38,126 nt of DNA from Methylomicrobium sp. (GCA_018333785.1 JAGXSU010000005.1:1-38126), one strand, 5' to 3'. Counted from the stretch's first letter, positions 1-9,650 are shown. Numbers and translations are program-made. Notes: generated by a model not told the origin, from the sequence alone.

Positions 1-60
1 ACAGGACGCCGTGAATACGTCCATGTAGGCTTGACGGCGGCTCCCTGCCGCCGACACCTG
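1..60. repeat. Interspersed palindromic repeat
   Basis: A GC-rich hairpin (CGGCGGC at 35-41, GCCGCCG at 47-53, loop of five) sits next to the segment GTGAATACGTCC at 11-22. The reverse complement of the hairpin, GGTGTCGGC...GCCGTC, reappears in altered form at 7218-7247, and the flanking segment reappears inverted at 24126-24144 with one base missing. This marks it as one copy of a dispersed element. It lies just past the stop of the response regulator gene and could also act in transcript termination. Confidence 0.6.
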
Positions 61-119
61 TCGAACGCGCAACCGCTCCCTCTTCGGTTCGTGTACTTTC
101 ACGGTAACCCGACCGATTA

Positions 120-1055
120 CTAACCCGATTGAAATGCTTTAGCAACCGCTGCCGCTCGGGTTGATACGCCTAATTTCTCGAAGATATGTTCAAGGTGTTT
201 ATTGACAGTACGGGGACTGCTACCCAGAATGATGCCCACTTCTTTATTGGTTTTGCCGCGTGAAATCCACATCAGTATTTCAGCCTCTCGCCCGGTCAGG
301 CCAAGTGACTCCCGCAGCGCTTCCATATCCCACGTTTCCTGCCGTTTTGAAAGAAAGAGCAGATATTCAGCAGAATGCTCACAAGGCATCATGGTCAATA
401 CTATGCCTTTGTAGGCAAAATCTGTCCCTGCCTGATCGGGTCCGGTTGTAACAAAGTGTTTGATTGTTTGCATGATCCAATCATGAATGGGCGATGGCAG
501 AGCATAAGCGAAATCATTTTGTTCAGACTCAGCGTGTTCTTCAGAAAACGATTGCAGTAGGGTTTTGGCCGCTTCGGTCATCCAGGTGATTTCACCGGTT
601 GTATTGACCGTCACCACGGATACGGCGCTATGATTCAGGGCCATTCGAACTTGTAACATCTGTCTGGCCTGATTCAGGTGCACTTCAATTCTGGCCAGCA
701 CTTCGGGCGGACGAACGGGTTTGACGATATAATCCAGTCCGCCTTCTTCAAAACCTCTCAGCAAATGTTCCAGTTCGGTCAAGCCGGTCATGAACAACAG
801 TGGAATATCGCCAGTAGCAGGGTCTGCTTTTAAGCGTTGACAGGTTTCAAAGCCATCAATACCCGGCATCATGACATCCAGCAATATAATGTCCGGTTTT
901 AAAAAGCCGATTTGTTCTATGGCTGAGACGCCGTCAGTAGCTACCAGAACGCGATAACCCGCTTCGGAAAGCAGATCAGACAGCATAGCAAGATTGCCAG
1001 GGGTGTCATCGACAATCATGACCGTTCCGTTATGGAAAGGGGGATCAGTTTTCAT
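120..1055 (-). CDS. LuxR-family response regulator (REC - PAS-like - HTH)
   Basis: This is a 311-residue DNA-binding response regulator. Residues about 11-128 form a receiver domain: acidic pair Asp16-Asp17, phospho-acceptor Asp60 in LLDVMMPG, Thr90 and Lys112 in the switch positions. Residues about 140-170 resemble a PAS start (VVTVNTTGEITWM). Residues about 247-311 are a LuxR/FixJ helix-turn-helix (LTGREAEILMWISRGKTNKEV). The ATG lies inside the stop of the upstream histidine kinase (ATGA, 4-base overlap), so the two are translationally coupled and almost surely form one phosphorelay. The target genes cannot be told from the sequence. The pair is sure; its signal and regulon are unknown. 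Confidence 0.93.
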   Translation of the reverse strand: MKTDPPFHNGTVMIVDDTPGNLAMLSDLLSEAGYRVLVATDGVSAIEQIGFLKPDIILLDVMMPGIDGFETCQRLKADPATGDIPLLFMTGLTELEHLLRGFEEGGLDYIVKPVRPPEVLARIEVHLNQARQMLQVRMALNHSAVSVVTVNTTGEITWMTEAAKTLLQSFSEEHAESEQNDFAYALPSPIHDWIMQTIKHFVTTGPDQAGTDFAYKGIVLTMMPCEHSAEYLLFLSKRQETWDMEALRESLGLTGREAEILMWISRGKTNKEVGIILGSSPRTVNKHLEHIFEKLGVSTRAAAVAKAFQSG

Positions 1056-4000
1056 GTTGCATAAGTCAATATTTGCTTGAGTTCAGAGAGTTTAAAATCA
1101 TCAGCCAGTGCGATCAGTTTTGTTGAAAAACCATCGTGTATCCTGCCGTTTTTTTGCAGCTGGTGAATCGCGGCCTTCAATCCTAAAATGTCGCCAATTC
1201 TAACAAAAGCCTGCAACATTTCGAGAACTTCCCGGTCTGGAGGAATCAGCACGATAGTCACTGCGGGCTTGTTGTCAGGATCATCTTCGCCTTCGTAAAC
1301 CCAGTCCAGGGCAAGATGCAGTTTGAGTTTGTACAGCAGGTCCGAGATCTGTATTGGTTTACTGAGAAAATCGTTACATCCGGCATGGATGGCAGCAAGC
1401 CGGTCTGAACTGTAGGCATTGGCGCTTAACACGATGATCGGTAAGGTATGGCCTTGCTGACGCAGTTGTATTGCCGTAGCAACGCCATCCATGCCCGGCA
1501 TGCTGATATCCAGCAGAATCAAATCAGGGATCTTTTTGGCTACTGCCATTAAGCCGGCTTCTCCCGAGTCAGCCTGTAATGTATTAAACCTTAAAGGCTG
1601 CAGAATGGAGCACATCAGATCACGGTGTTCGGGTTGGTCATCCACGATTAAGATCGTTTTTTGGGGGCCGAGATAACCGGTAATGTCGGCCTCTCGTTGT
1701 ATCTGGTTATCCCCGCCCAGATTCGGTAGAAACAAACGCACTGTAAACGAAGATCCCTGTTCCGGACGGCTTTTTACCGTGAGTTCGCCGCCCATGATTT
1801 CTGCCAGTATTTTGCTGATCGTGAGACCCAAGCCGCTGCCTGAAACGGGGTGTTCGGCCGTATCCATCAAACGGGTAAAAGGCTGGAAAATATTTTGTAA
1901 TTCCTCTTCCCTGATACCTCGGCCCGTATCGGTTATCTGAAAGGTCGCCACTTCGCCGCTGTAGCCGATACGGAACAGGATATCTCCGGAAGAGGTGAAT
2001 TTAACCGCATTGCTCAATATGTTAATTAATATTTGCCGTACACGTTTCTCATCCCCCTTGATGCGTTGCGGCAATGATTGGGTGATCTGGCAACAAAATG
2101 CCAAGCCTTTTTCTTCTGCTTGAGCTTTGTAGATTCTCACCAGATGTTCGATAAAGGCCGGAAAGTTGATCGGTTCGGATTTTAATTCAAATTTCCTGGC
2201 TTCTATGCGGGCAATATCCAGAATATCCTCAATTAACGAGGATAAATGTTCACCGCTGCGTTTAAGAATATCGATAGCGGAGCGCCGATGCTCGGGAATT
2301 GCCGGGTCTTTCTGCAAGACATAGGCATAACCGATGATGCTGTTCAGCGGTGTTCTTATTTCATGACTCATATTACTTAAAAAGCGGCTTTTCGCGCTAT
2401 TGGCCTGGTCTGCCATTTTTAGCGCCTGCTCCAGTTTGATATCGGTTTTTTTATGTTCCTCGATTTCCATCAATAACAATTGTGTTTGTTTGGCGGTTTC
2501 TTCATGAGCAAAGCGGCGGCTTTCGTCATTCAAAATCAACCACCAGGTACATAAGCCGATAAAGACCAGCAGGGAGGCATAAATTTTGACGAAATTGGCT
2601 AATAAGAGGTCGAAAGAGGGCAAATACTTTTGCGCAACCAACAAATCCTGGTAATAAATAATGCCTATGAAAATGCTGGTGAGTATGGTCAAAAAACCGA
2701 ATAACAGAAAAAAGCGCAGTAATCTTAATCGGGAGTGCAGCGACATGCTTGCCGGAAAAATCCGGTTGGCAAAGACTTCCAGGTAATCGTCCAGCCTGAA
2801 ACCAGGCTTGCAGGCATCGAGACACCGTGCATCCAGCGTGCAACACAAGGAACAGATAGACCCGGAATAAGCAGGACAATAGGCTAGATCTTCCTGTTCA
2901 AACTGGTTTTCGCAGATGCTGCATTTTTGATGTGCGGCGCTGTTATTTTCATGGCGGTCGCGAGCCAGATAATGTCTGTTACCGAAACGCCAGGCCATCA
3001 AAGGGCTTAACAGAAATGCCAGTCCAAGCGCGATAAAAGCTGAAAATGCTTGAGGGTATAGGCCAAAAAGACCGACATAAGACAAAATCGATATCACCGA
3101 AGCCGCGAGAGTTGCAATGATGCCAACCGGATTGAGGTCCGGCAGGTAGGCCCTTTTAAACTCGACGATTGGAGGGCTTAACTTTAACGGTTTGTTGATT
3201 AAAAACTCTGCGGCAACAGCGCTGATCCAGGCGGTAGACATATGCGAAAAAAGACCCAACACTTTTTCCAAAGCGCCGAATACGCCAAACTCCATCAACA
3301 GCAAAGCAATGGCGACATTGAAAAACAGCCAGATAACCCGACCTGGATGGGTATGGGTCAGGCGGGAGAAAAAATTCGACCACGCCAGCGACCCTGCGTA
3401 AGCATTGGTGACATTGATTTTGAGCTGACTGATAATCACAAACAATAAAGTGCAGGCCGCAACCCATTCCGGATTACTAAAAAGCGTACCGTAGGCAATC
3501 TGGTACATCTGAGTCGGCTCATGCGCATGCTCCGGGCTGATTCCATTGCGGATTGCTAGATGAGCCAGCAAGGCACCGCCCAATTGTCTGAGCATGCCAA
3601 ATAAAATCCAGCCGGGGCCGGCAGCAAAAACGCCGGCCCACCAGCGAAACCTGTTCTCCTGTTTCTTTTCAGGCATAAACCTTAAAAAGTCCACCTGTTC
3701 GCCGATCTGGGCCATCATCGAAAAAGCCACCGTTGCCGCGCTGCCAAACAGCAAAGCATCAAATCCCTTGCCACTTCCGGCGATCCAGAAATAAGTGGAG
3801 AGCGTTAACTGCGCTTCCGGTTCATGCACAAAAACTGCGACATAAGGCGCAATCAACATGACGAGCCAGATGGGTTGAGTCCATAATTGTAATTTACTGA
3901 TCGTAGTGACGCCGAAGGTCACCAGCGGTATCACCAGAACAGCGCTAACCACATGAGCGAGAGCCAGCGGCATCTGAAAATATAATTCCAGCGCCAGCGA

Positions 4001-4417
4001 CATAATAGAGGCTTCCAGTGCGAATAAGGTGAACGTAAACGACGCGTAAATCAGTGACGTTATGGTCGAGCCAATGTAACCGAAGCCCGCACTGCGGGTT
4101 AGCAGATCAATGTCGATATTATAGCGGGCCGCATAATAGCTGATTGGAAAGCTGGTAATAAAAATGACCAAACCCACCACTAGAATCGCCCAGAAAGCAT
4201 TGGTGAATCCGTAATTTATGGATAAAAATCCGCCGATAGCTTCCAGCACCAAAAAGGATGTCGAGCCGAAAGCGGTATTGGCTACCTGAAATTCAGACCA
4301 TTTGCGAAAACTGCGCGGTGCAAATCTGAGCGCGTAATCTTCCATCGTTTCATCGGCCACCCAGGAATTATAATCCCGGCGAATTTTTGAAATAGTTTGA
4401 TGAATGGGTCGGCTCAT
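1052..4417 (-). CDS. Hybrid histidine kinase with NCS1-transporter-like sensor
   Basis: This is a 1121-residue membrane sensor kinase. Residues about 1-490 resemble a nucleobase:cation symporter-1 (purine/cytosine permease) domain with about 12 membrane segments. A cysteine cluster follows (Cys499, 502, 514, 522, 525, 526, 532, 536) that may bind metal. After it come two more membrane helices, a coiled coil, HisKA with His685 in SHEIRTPLN, an HATPase domain (N box, DTGRGI, GSGLGL) and a receiver domain with Asp970 in LLDISMPG. A helical tail ends the protein. The frame stays open to a TTG at 4477, but the ATG at 4417 (MSRPIHQ) is preferred because family members start near this conserved stretch; neither start has a good ribosome site. 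It is coupled to the LuxR-type regulator. Whether the permease domain transports, senses or both is unknown. Confidence 0.9.
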   Translation of the reverse strand: MSRPIHQTISKIRRDYNSWVADETMEDYALRFAPRSFRKWSEFQVANTAFGSTSFLVLEAIGGFLSINYGFTNAFWAILVVGLVIFITSFPISYYAARYNIDIDLLTRSAGFGYIGSTITSLIYASFTFTLFALEASIMSLALELYFQMPLALAHVVSAVLVIPLVTFGVTTISKLQLWTQPIWLVMLIAPYVAVFVHEPEAQLTLSTYFWIAGSGKGFDALLFGSAATVAFSMMAQIGEQVDFLRFMPEKKQENRFRWWAGVFAAGPGWILFGMLRQLGGALLAHLAIRNGISPEHAHEPTQMYQIAYGTLFSNPEWVAACTLLFVIISQLKINVTNAYAGSLAWSNFFSRLTHTHPGRVIWLFFNVAIALLLMEFGVFGALEKVLGLFSHMSTAWISAVAAEFLINKPLKLSPPIVEFKRAYLPDLNPVGIIATLAASVISILSYVGLFGLYPQAFSAFIALGLAFLLSPLMAWRFGNRHYLARDRHENNSAAHQKCSICENQFEQEDLAYCPAYSGSICSLCCTLDARCLDACKPGFRLDDYLEVFANRIFPASMSLHSRLRLLRFFLLFGFLTILTSIFIGIIYYQDLLVAQKYLPSFDLLLANFVKIYASLLVFIGLCTWWLILNDESRRFAHEETAKQTQLLLMEIEEHKKTDIKLEQALKMADQANSAKSRFLSNMSHEIRTPLNSIIGYAYVLQKDPAIPEHRRSAIDILKRSGEHLSSLIEDILDIARIEARKFELKSEPINFPAFIEHLVRIYKAQAEEKGLAFCCQITQSLPQRIKGDEKRVRQILINILSNAVKFTSSGDILFRIGYSGEVATFQITDTGRGIREEELQNIFQPFTRLMDTAEHPVSGSGLGLTISKILAEIMGGELTVKSRPEQGSSFTVRLFLPNLGGDNQIQREADITGYLGPQKTILIVDDQPEHRDLMCSILQPLRFNTLQADSGEAGLMAVAKKIPDLILLDISMPGMDGVATAIQLRQQGHTLPIIVLSANAYSSDRLAAIHAGCNDFLSKPIQISDLLYKLKLHLALDWVYEGEDDPDNKPAVTIVLIPPDREVLEMLQAFVRIGDILGLKAAIHQLQKNGRIHDGFSTKLIALADDFKLSELKQILTYAT

Positions 4418-4781
4418 TGGGTTGGCACAGATGAACTCAAGTCGGTTGAATTGGGCATTTGCTGAACAAATAGGCAACGTCGGTTAATTGATTGCGACAG
4501 AAAGCGGGTTGCAAAGTATAGGAACGATTCATAATGGGGCACATTTGCTCACTATTTAGCAATAAATGTTCCTTACTCATCCTCTTCAGTAATTACTTGA
4601 ATTAATAGGTATTTAGGGGAGCTAAGGGTAAGTAGGTTGGATTATTTTGTGTCATTTTGGTGCGGAAAATACTTTTAGCACTAAATGAGTGCCTGCTTTT
4701 TATGAATTCGATCTTGCCAACAGATGACTGATAGTAATTAACGTGTTATGTTCGGTATGCAATTTAACGAGGAGATACACC
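4418..4781. other. Divergent intergenic region
   Basis: These 364 bases separate the histidine kinase (leftward) from the methionine-rich protein (rightward) and must hold promoters for both. The stretch is AT-rich. No convincing sigma-70 pair, operator or RNA gene was seen. Antisense reading frames that enter it from the right look like shadows of the Met-rich gene. Confidence 0.5.
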
Positions 4782-5180
4782 ATGAATATAATAATCAAAA
4801 CCAGTTTATTTTTAGCGCTGACCCATTTTGGGCCGCTGGCTGTGGCGATGGAAGACACTATGCCCCAAAAGTCCGATATGAAAATGGAAAAACCCATGAA
4901 ACATAAGGCCGGCATGGGTGCTGGTAAAGAAGACGGAATGGCCGGGATGGGAGGCGGTAAAGAAGGAGGCATGGGCGGTATGGGAGGCATGGATGAATCC
5001 AAAATGATGGAGCATATGAAGATGAGGCAAGAACATGACCTTAAAATGCATGATCTTTCCAATAAAATTCTCGCGGAAACCGACCCAGCTAAAAAACAGG
5101 CATTAAAAGATCAACAAATCGAGCTCATGAAATCCCATCATATGCATATGATGCAAATGATGAAAAATCATAAAATGTAA
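4782..5180 (+). CDS. Small secreted Met/His-rich protein, possible metal binder
   Basis: This 132-residue protein belongs to no family I can name. Residues 1-22 form a signal peptide (MNIIIKTSLFLALTHFGPLAVA) with an AVA cleavage site. The mature 110 residues contain 23 methionines, several histidines and many lysines and glycines, including a GMGG-type run around residues 47-67 and the end MHMMQMMKNHKM. The middle (DLSNKILAETDPAKKQALKDQQIELM) looks helical. The start at 4782 is chosen over an upstream ATG at 4743 because AGGAG lies 8 bases before it and the signal peptide begins there. Met/His-rich secreted proteins often bind copper, so a periplasmic copper role is plausible but only inferred. 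The gene stands alone, with a terminator behind it. Confidence 0.8.
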   Translation: MNIIIKTSLFLALTHFGPLAVAMEDTMPQKSDMKMEKPMKHKAGMGAGKEDGMAGMGGGKEGGMGGMGGMDESKMMEHMKMRQEHDLKMHDLSNKILAETDPAKKQALKDQQIELMKSHHMHMMQMMKNHKM

Positions 5181-5221
5181 TAAACTCGGTTGAACTTTAG
5201 TTCGTCCAACGCTACAGAGTT

Positions 5222-5264
5222 AAGCCGGTCAAGGTTAGTTTGTCTGACCCTGACCGGCTTTTTT
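5222..5264 (+). terminator. Rho-independent terminator of the Met-rich gene
   Basis: The inverted repeat AGCCGGTCAAGGTTAG / CTGACCCTGACCGGCT gives a 16-pair stem with two imperfect positions and a 5-base loop, followed by a run of six T. It lies 41 bases after the stop codon at 5180. Confidence 0.9.
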
Positions 5265-5408
5265 CATCCACCCATCACTCTCCACGAAAATTACAAAAGG
5301 CACGAAAAAATTGAATGGCTGAATGGATTGAACTATGAAATTTTGAGTATTTCATGCGTTTTCTGGACAATGCGTAACAACAGATCTTAATTACGAGAAC
5401 TCTCCTCA

Positions 5409-7184
5409 TTGAATGAACCTATTGCCCGTGTAGCCTCGGCAAAAATCAAAATATTCAGCCGGCTGTCCGTATTTTTCAAGCCCTATAAATTCAGAATGCT
5501 GATGGCGTTCGTTGCATTGGTGATAGCGGCTGCGTCGTCTCTTTCTCTGCCCTTAGTTATCAGGAACATTGTCGATCAAGGATTTTTTGTTAATCAGCAA
5601 GCGGTTATCGACCAGTATTTTTTGATTCTGTTGGCAATTGTGGTCGTGATGTCCTTGTTTTCAGCATTGCGATATTACTTGGTCATGTGGCTGGGTGAGC
5701 GAATCGTTGCCGATATTCGTTCAACCTTGTACCAACATGTTTTGGCGATGGATCCGGTTTTTTATGAAGAGACACCCTCCGGTGAAGTCTTGTCCCGATT
5801 AACGACCGATACCACATTGGTACAGTCAGTGGTCGGTGCCGGTCTCTCGGTGACGCTGCGCAGCCTGTTTTTACTGATGGGCAGTCTTTTTATGATGACG
5901 CTAACCAGTCCTGAGTTAACCGGACTGATTGTTGTGATTGTGCCTTTGGTGATTTTTCCTATCATTTTCTTTGGCCGAAAGGTCAGGTATTTATCCAAAA
6001 TCAATCAGGATTCTATTGCACAATCCAGTGCGATAGCCGGTGAAACACTGAATGCAATACATCTTGTGCAGGCTTATGTATTGGAGACGTATCACTCCGG
6101 TCGCTTTAATGATTCGGTGGCAACTGCTTTTTCCACGGCCAGACGCCGGTTAAAAGCTCGCGCTTTATTATCGGCTTTTGCACTCTTTATTGTGTTTAGC
6201 GCGATTATGACAGTTATTTGGATCGGTGCTCGTTTCGTCATGGCAGGTCAGTTGACCGTTGGAGAGTTAAGCCAGTTTATGATGTATGCGATCATTGTGG
6301 CTTCCAATACGGCGTCATTAAGTGAAGTTTGGGGAGATGTTCAAAGGGCGGCCGGTGCCATGGAGCGTATTTTGCAGCTGTTAAACCAGTTGCCGGCACT
6401 GAACCGGGTTGAGCATCCGAAAGTCATGAATCCGTTGACCATTGACCGGATTCAATTCGATCAGGTGCACTTCAGTTATCCATCAAGGTCTGAACACTAT
6501 GCGTTGGAAGGCTTTTCATTAACGATTGAACCGGGTGAGACCGTGGCTTTGGTGGGGCCGTCCGGGGCAGGGAAAAGTACTGTTTTTCAATTATTGCTGC
6601 GCTTTTACGATCCGCAACACGGTAGTATTCGTTTGGGAGGTACCAATGTAGCCGAGGCTGATATTGATCAGTTGCGCCGCAGTATCGGTATTGTTCCTCA
6701 GGATACGGTCATTTTTGCTGCAGATGTCATGGAAAACATTCGTATGGGCAAACTGGATGCCACCGATGCTGAGATTAAAGCGGCTGCAAAAGCGGCTGCG
6801 GCGGATGAATTTATCAGCCATCTTCCTGACGGTTACGATACCTTTTTAGGTGAGCGGGGCATCAGGCTTTCCGGAGGTCAGCGCCAGCGTATCGCTATTG
6901 CCAGAGCCATTTTAAAAAACCCGCCTATTCTTTTGCTGGATGAAGCGACCAGCGCATTGGATGCGGAGAGTGAAAAATGGGTGCAGGCAGCGATGGAACA
7001 AGTCATGAAAAATCGCACCACGCTGGTTATTGCGCATCGACTGGCCACGGTATTAAACGCGGATCGAATTGTAGTAATGGATAAAGGCAAAATAGTAGCC
7101 AATGGAACGCATCAGGCACTGTTAAAGCAAGGGGGACTTTATGCGCGACTGGCTGCTTTACAATTTGGCGATATTCATTTGTGA
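5409..7184 (+). CDS. MsbA-like ABC exporter (membrane domain + ATPase)
   Basis: This 591-residue half-transporter should work as a homodimer in the inner membrane. Residues about 20-320 hold six membrane segments of an ABC type-1 exporter domain. The ATPase domain follows, with Walker A at 383-391 (GPSGAGKST), the signature LSGGQRQRIAIARA and Walker B ending at Asp511-Glu512, so all catalytic parts are present. Length and domain order match MsbA-type lipid exporters and related multidrug exporters. The substrate cannot be decided, and no lipid A gene such as lpxK lies beside it. The start is a TTG with a weak ribosome site; the next in-frame Met would cut off part of the N-terminal elbow. The gene converges on glnS. 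Confidence 0.9.
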   Translation: MNEPIARVASAKIKIFSRLSVFFKPYKFRMLMAFVALVIAAASSLSLPLVIRNIVDQGFFVNQQAVIDQYFLILLAIVVVMSLFSALRYYLVMWLGERIVADIRSTLYQHVLAMDPVFYEETPSGEVLSRLTTDTTLVQSVVGAGLSVTLRSLFLLMGSLFMMTLTSPELTGLIVVIVPLVIFPIIFFGRKVRYLSKINQDSIAQSSAIAGETLNAIHLVQAYVLETYHSGRFNDSVATAFSTARRRLKARALLSAFALFIVFSAIMTVIWIGARFVMAGQLTVGELSQFMMYAIIVASNTASLSEVWGDVQRAAGAMERILQLLNQLPALNRVEHPKVMNPLTIDRIQFDQVHFSYPSRSEHYALEGFSLTIEPGETVALVGPSGAGKSTVFQLLLRFYDPQHGSIRLGGTNVAEADIDQLRRSIGIVPQDTVIFAADVMENIRMGKLDATDAEIKAAAKAAAADEFISHLPDGYDTFLGERGIRLSGGQRQRIAIARAILKNPPILLLDEATSALDAESEKWVQAAMEQVMKNRTTLVIAHRLATVLNADRIVVMDKGKIVANGTHQALLKQGGLYARLAALQFGDIHL

Positions 7185-7217
7185 AGGAATGCTGGCTGTT
7201 GTTGCCGGCTTCTGGGG

Positions 7218-7247
7218 GGTGACGGCAGTTTTCATGCTGCCGACACC
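7218..7247. repeat. Palindromic repeat between convergent genes
   Basis: GGTGACGGCAG (7218-7228) pairs with CTGCCGACACC (7237-7247), 10 of 11 positions. Read on the minus strand it begins GGTGTCGGC, the same core as the repeat at 1-60. It lies in the 82-base gap between the convergent ABC exporter and glnS and may form a two-way terminator, though no T run follows. Confidence 0.6.
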
Positions 7248-7266
7248 ACATCCACCAATCAGAAGA

Positions 7267-8928
7267 TTATTTCTCCCAGGTGTCTCTGAGGGTTACTGTC
7301 CGGTTGAATACCATAACACCTTTGTCGGTATCATGTAGGTCGCGGCAAAAATAACCCATGCGTTCAAACTGAAAACGGCTGCCAGGTGCCGATGTTGACA
7401 GACTGGCTTCAACGCGACAATCCTTAAGCACTTCAAGTGAGTGTGGATTCAGCGCATCCAGGAAGTTGGTTAATGTATCAGGGTTAGGATGATTGAATAG
7501 CCTGTCGTACAGGCGTAATTCGGCCGGGACTGAATGCTGTTCGGATACCCAATGAATAACGCCTTTTACTTTACGGCCTTCAGGATTTTTGCCCAGTGTG
7601 TCGGGATCGTAGGTACAACGGAGTTCGACGACGTTTCCTTGTTCATCTTTGCTGATTTCATTGCATTTAATGACATAAGCTCCACGTAAACGCACTTCGC
7701 CGCCAATAACCAAACGCTTGAATCCCGATGGCGGCACCTCGGCAAAATCATCGTGTTCAATCAGTACGGTTTTTGAAAACTGAATGTTGCGTGAGCCCAT
7801 TTCGGGGTGTTGCGGATGATTGCTGACGTCAAGAGACTCAACCTGATCTTCAGGATAATTGTCGATAATGATTCTTAGTGGTTTTAATACCGCCATGGCT
7901 CTGGGCGAGTTTTCGTTAAGATCTTCACGAATGCTGTTTTCAAGTACAGCCATTTCAATCCAGGCGTCTTTTTTAGTTATACCGATACGTTCGCAAAAAT
8001 CGCGAATGGCATTGGGAGTCACTCCGGCCCGTCTCAAACCTGCAAGAGTGGGCATGCGCGGATCATCCCAGCCGTCGACATGTTTTTCCATGACCAGCTG
8101 ATTGAGTTTGCGTTTGCTTACAATACTGTACTCCAGTTGCAAGCGCGCAAATTCAATCTGTTGCGGATGGCAGGGCACATCAAGCTGGTCCAGGACCCAG
8201 TCATAAAGTGGACGATGGTCTTCAAATTCCAGTGTGCACAATGAATGAGTGATGTTCTCCAATGCATCGGAAATACAGTGCGTGTAATCATACATCGGAT
8301 AAATACACCAACTATCGCCGGTCCGGTGGTGATGAGCGCGGCGGATCCGGTAAATGGCTGGATCGCGCATGTTGATGTTAGGTGAAGCCATGTCGATTTT
8401 TGCTCGCAGCACATACTGACCATCAGCAAAATCGCCATTTCGCATACCTTCGAACAGCCGCAAGTTCTCTTCTATGCTTCGGCTTCTGTCGGGACTTTCC
8501 TTGCCGGGTTCGGTTAGCGTGCCCCGATATTGTCTTATTTCTTCGGGAGACAAGCTGTCAACATAGGCTTTATCCTGTTTAATCAAATCTACTGCATACT
8601 GGTAAAGTTGCTCGAAATAATCCGAAGCGTGCCTTAATTCGTGCCATTCAAAACCCAGCCATTCCACATCCTTTTCTATGGACTCCATATACTCGATGCT
8701 TTCTTTTTCAGGGTTGGTGTCATCAAAACGCAGATTGCAGGTGCCCTGATATTCAGCGGCTGTCCCAAAATTAAGGCAAATCGATTTGGCGTGACCAATA
8801 TGCAGATAACCGTTGGGCTCGGGAGGAAAACGGGTGGCGACCCTACCATTGTTCTTGTTTTGTTTCAGATCATTGTTGATGATGTGACGGATAAAATTTG
8901 AAGTCGATTGATTTTCGTTTGTTGACAT
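7267..8928 (-). CDS. glnS: Glutaminyl-tRNA synthetase
   Basis: This class I aminoacyl-tRNA synthetase charges tRNA-Gln with glutamine in the cytosol. The 553-residue protein matches the usual GlnRS length. The HIGH motif is at residues 43-46 in [15 protein letters not shown], and the KMSKS-like loop is SIVSKRKL. Other GlnRS hallmarks are FRFDDTNP-like [11 protein letters not shown] and the C-terminal anticodon-binding barrels ending RDTWEK. The frame is open to a GTG at 9000, but the ATG at 8928 fits the family's N-terminus. The gene appears to stand alone, convergent with the ABC exporter. Confidence 0.97.
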   Translation of the reverse strand: MSTNENQSTSNFIRHIINNDLKQNKNNGRVATRFPPEPNGYLHIGHAKSICLNFGTAAEYQGTCNLRFDDTNPEKESIEYMESIEKDVEWLGFEWHELRHASDYFEQLYQYAVDLIKQDKAYVDSLSPEEIRQYRGTLTEPGKESPDRSRSIEENLRLFEGMRNGDFADGQYVLRAKIDMASPNINMRDPAIYRIRRAHHHRTGDSWCIYPMYDYTHCISDALENITHSLCTLEFEDHRPLYDWVLDQLDVPCHPQQIEFARLQLEYSIVSKRKLNQLVMEKHVDGWDDPRMPTLAGLRRAGVTPNAIRDFCERIGITKKDAWIEMAVLENSIREDLNENSPRAMAVLKPLRIIIDNYPEDQVESLDVSNHPQHPEMGSRNIQFSKTVLIEHDDFAEVPPSGFKRLVIGGEVRLRGAYVIKCNEISKDEQGNVVELRCTYDPDTLGKNPEGRKVKGVIHWVSEQHSVPAELRLYDRLFNHPNPDTLTNFLDALNPHSLEVLKDCRVEASLSTSAPGSRFQFERMGYFCRDLHDTDKGVMVFNRTVTLRDTWEK

Positions 8929-9386
8929 GGGGGTTATTACATTGAATGCGTTAAATTTTAACGCGGTTGAGTTGTGAAATGAGCCGGCTTGAAGCCGCAC
9001 AGGTCCGGTTTTTAGAACGTTGCAACATTCTTAAGGTCGACAAAATACTACTGCAATAAGCCTACTGCGTAAAGACAGCGTTTAAGGCCAGCAATTGCCA
9101 GTTTGAACTTTTAATGCAGCTTTGAGGTTGGCGTAAGCTTTGCGAGGAACGGAGTGAGCCCATCCAAGGGGGCTTGAAGGCAGCATCTCTGTAGTCGACA
9201 TCACCGCAAAACTGACGCCTAACCTTTTTATCATCAAATCGGGAATTGTTGGTTAATGACCATGAATTTGCTAAATGCCGACATGACTTGCATTGTGATC
9301 CACGGGGGGTTAAAAGTTTAGTCAAGATCCTGGTCGCCTCTTGATTGATCACTCTGATTTTAAAAATGGCTGTTTTATGCAGAATA
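8929..9386. other. Intergenic stretch, possible remnant of a repeat element
   Basis: These 458 bases hold no gene I can support. A 96-codon minus-strand frame at 9062-9352 is open, but its composition (many Ser, Arg, Cys and Gln, no recognisable domain) and lack of a ribosome site suggest translated repeat DNA rather than a protein. A small palindrome CGGCTTGAAGCCG lies upstream of glnS around 8986-8998. Confidence 0.4.
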
Positions 9387-9650
9387 TCAGCTCAAATTTT
9401 TAATGTTTTGATAAATTTCATGCAATTCGGCGATTCCCTTTTTGTATTGCATGCGAATAATTTCATGTTCTGTCTGAAACAGCTTTATCAGTTCAGGATC
9501 CTGGGTCAGCAGGATCTCATTTTCAAGCACCTGTTGTTTCTTTTTTAGTTTTTCCAATATGTTTTGCAACTCTTTGGCGTGAGCTTTATTTTTTTTAAGC
9601 TCGGGCCGGAAAAAACGCTGTAACTTAATTAATAACTTAACTATGTTCAT
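9387..9650 (-). CDS. Small charged coiled-coil protein
   Basis: This 87-residue protein has no signal peptide and no known domain that I recognise. It is rich in Lys, Glu, Leu and Gln with heptad-like spacing from about residue 20 to the end (KNKAHAKELQNILEKLKKKQ), so a coiled coil is likely. It starts 42 bases after the stop of the Na+/phosphate symporter gene on the same strand and probably shares its transcript. That position suggests a role linked to the transporter's cytosolic PhoU-like tail, but this is a guess. Confidence 0.65.
   Translation of the reverse strand: MNIVKLLIKLQRFFRPELKKNKAHAKELQNILEKLKKKQQVLENEILLTQDPELIKLFQTEHEIIRMQYKKGIAELHEIYQNIKNLS

Noticed and set aside
120-4417. 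Assignment of the two-component pair as the methanol dehydrogenase switch MxaY/MxaB
   Set aside because: Kinase plus LuxR-type regulator is suggestive in a methanotroph, but nothing in the sequence ties this transporter-fused kinase to that system.
4700-5062. Antisense open frames over the Met-rich gene
   Set aside because: They exist because ATG-rich codons read as CAT/His or Pro/Ser runs on the other strand; no start signals.
5190-5390. 66-codon frame before the ABC exporter
   Set aside because: It runs through the terminator at 5222-5264 and has no family match or ribosome site.
9062-9352. 96-codon minus-strand open frame
   Set aside because: No ribosome site, no recognisable domain and unusual composition; it looks like translated repeat DNA.
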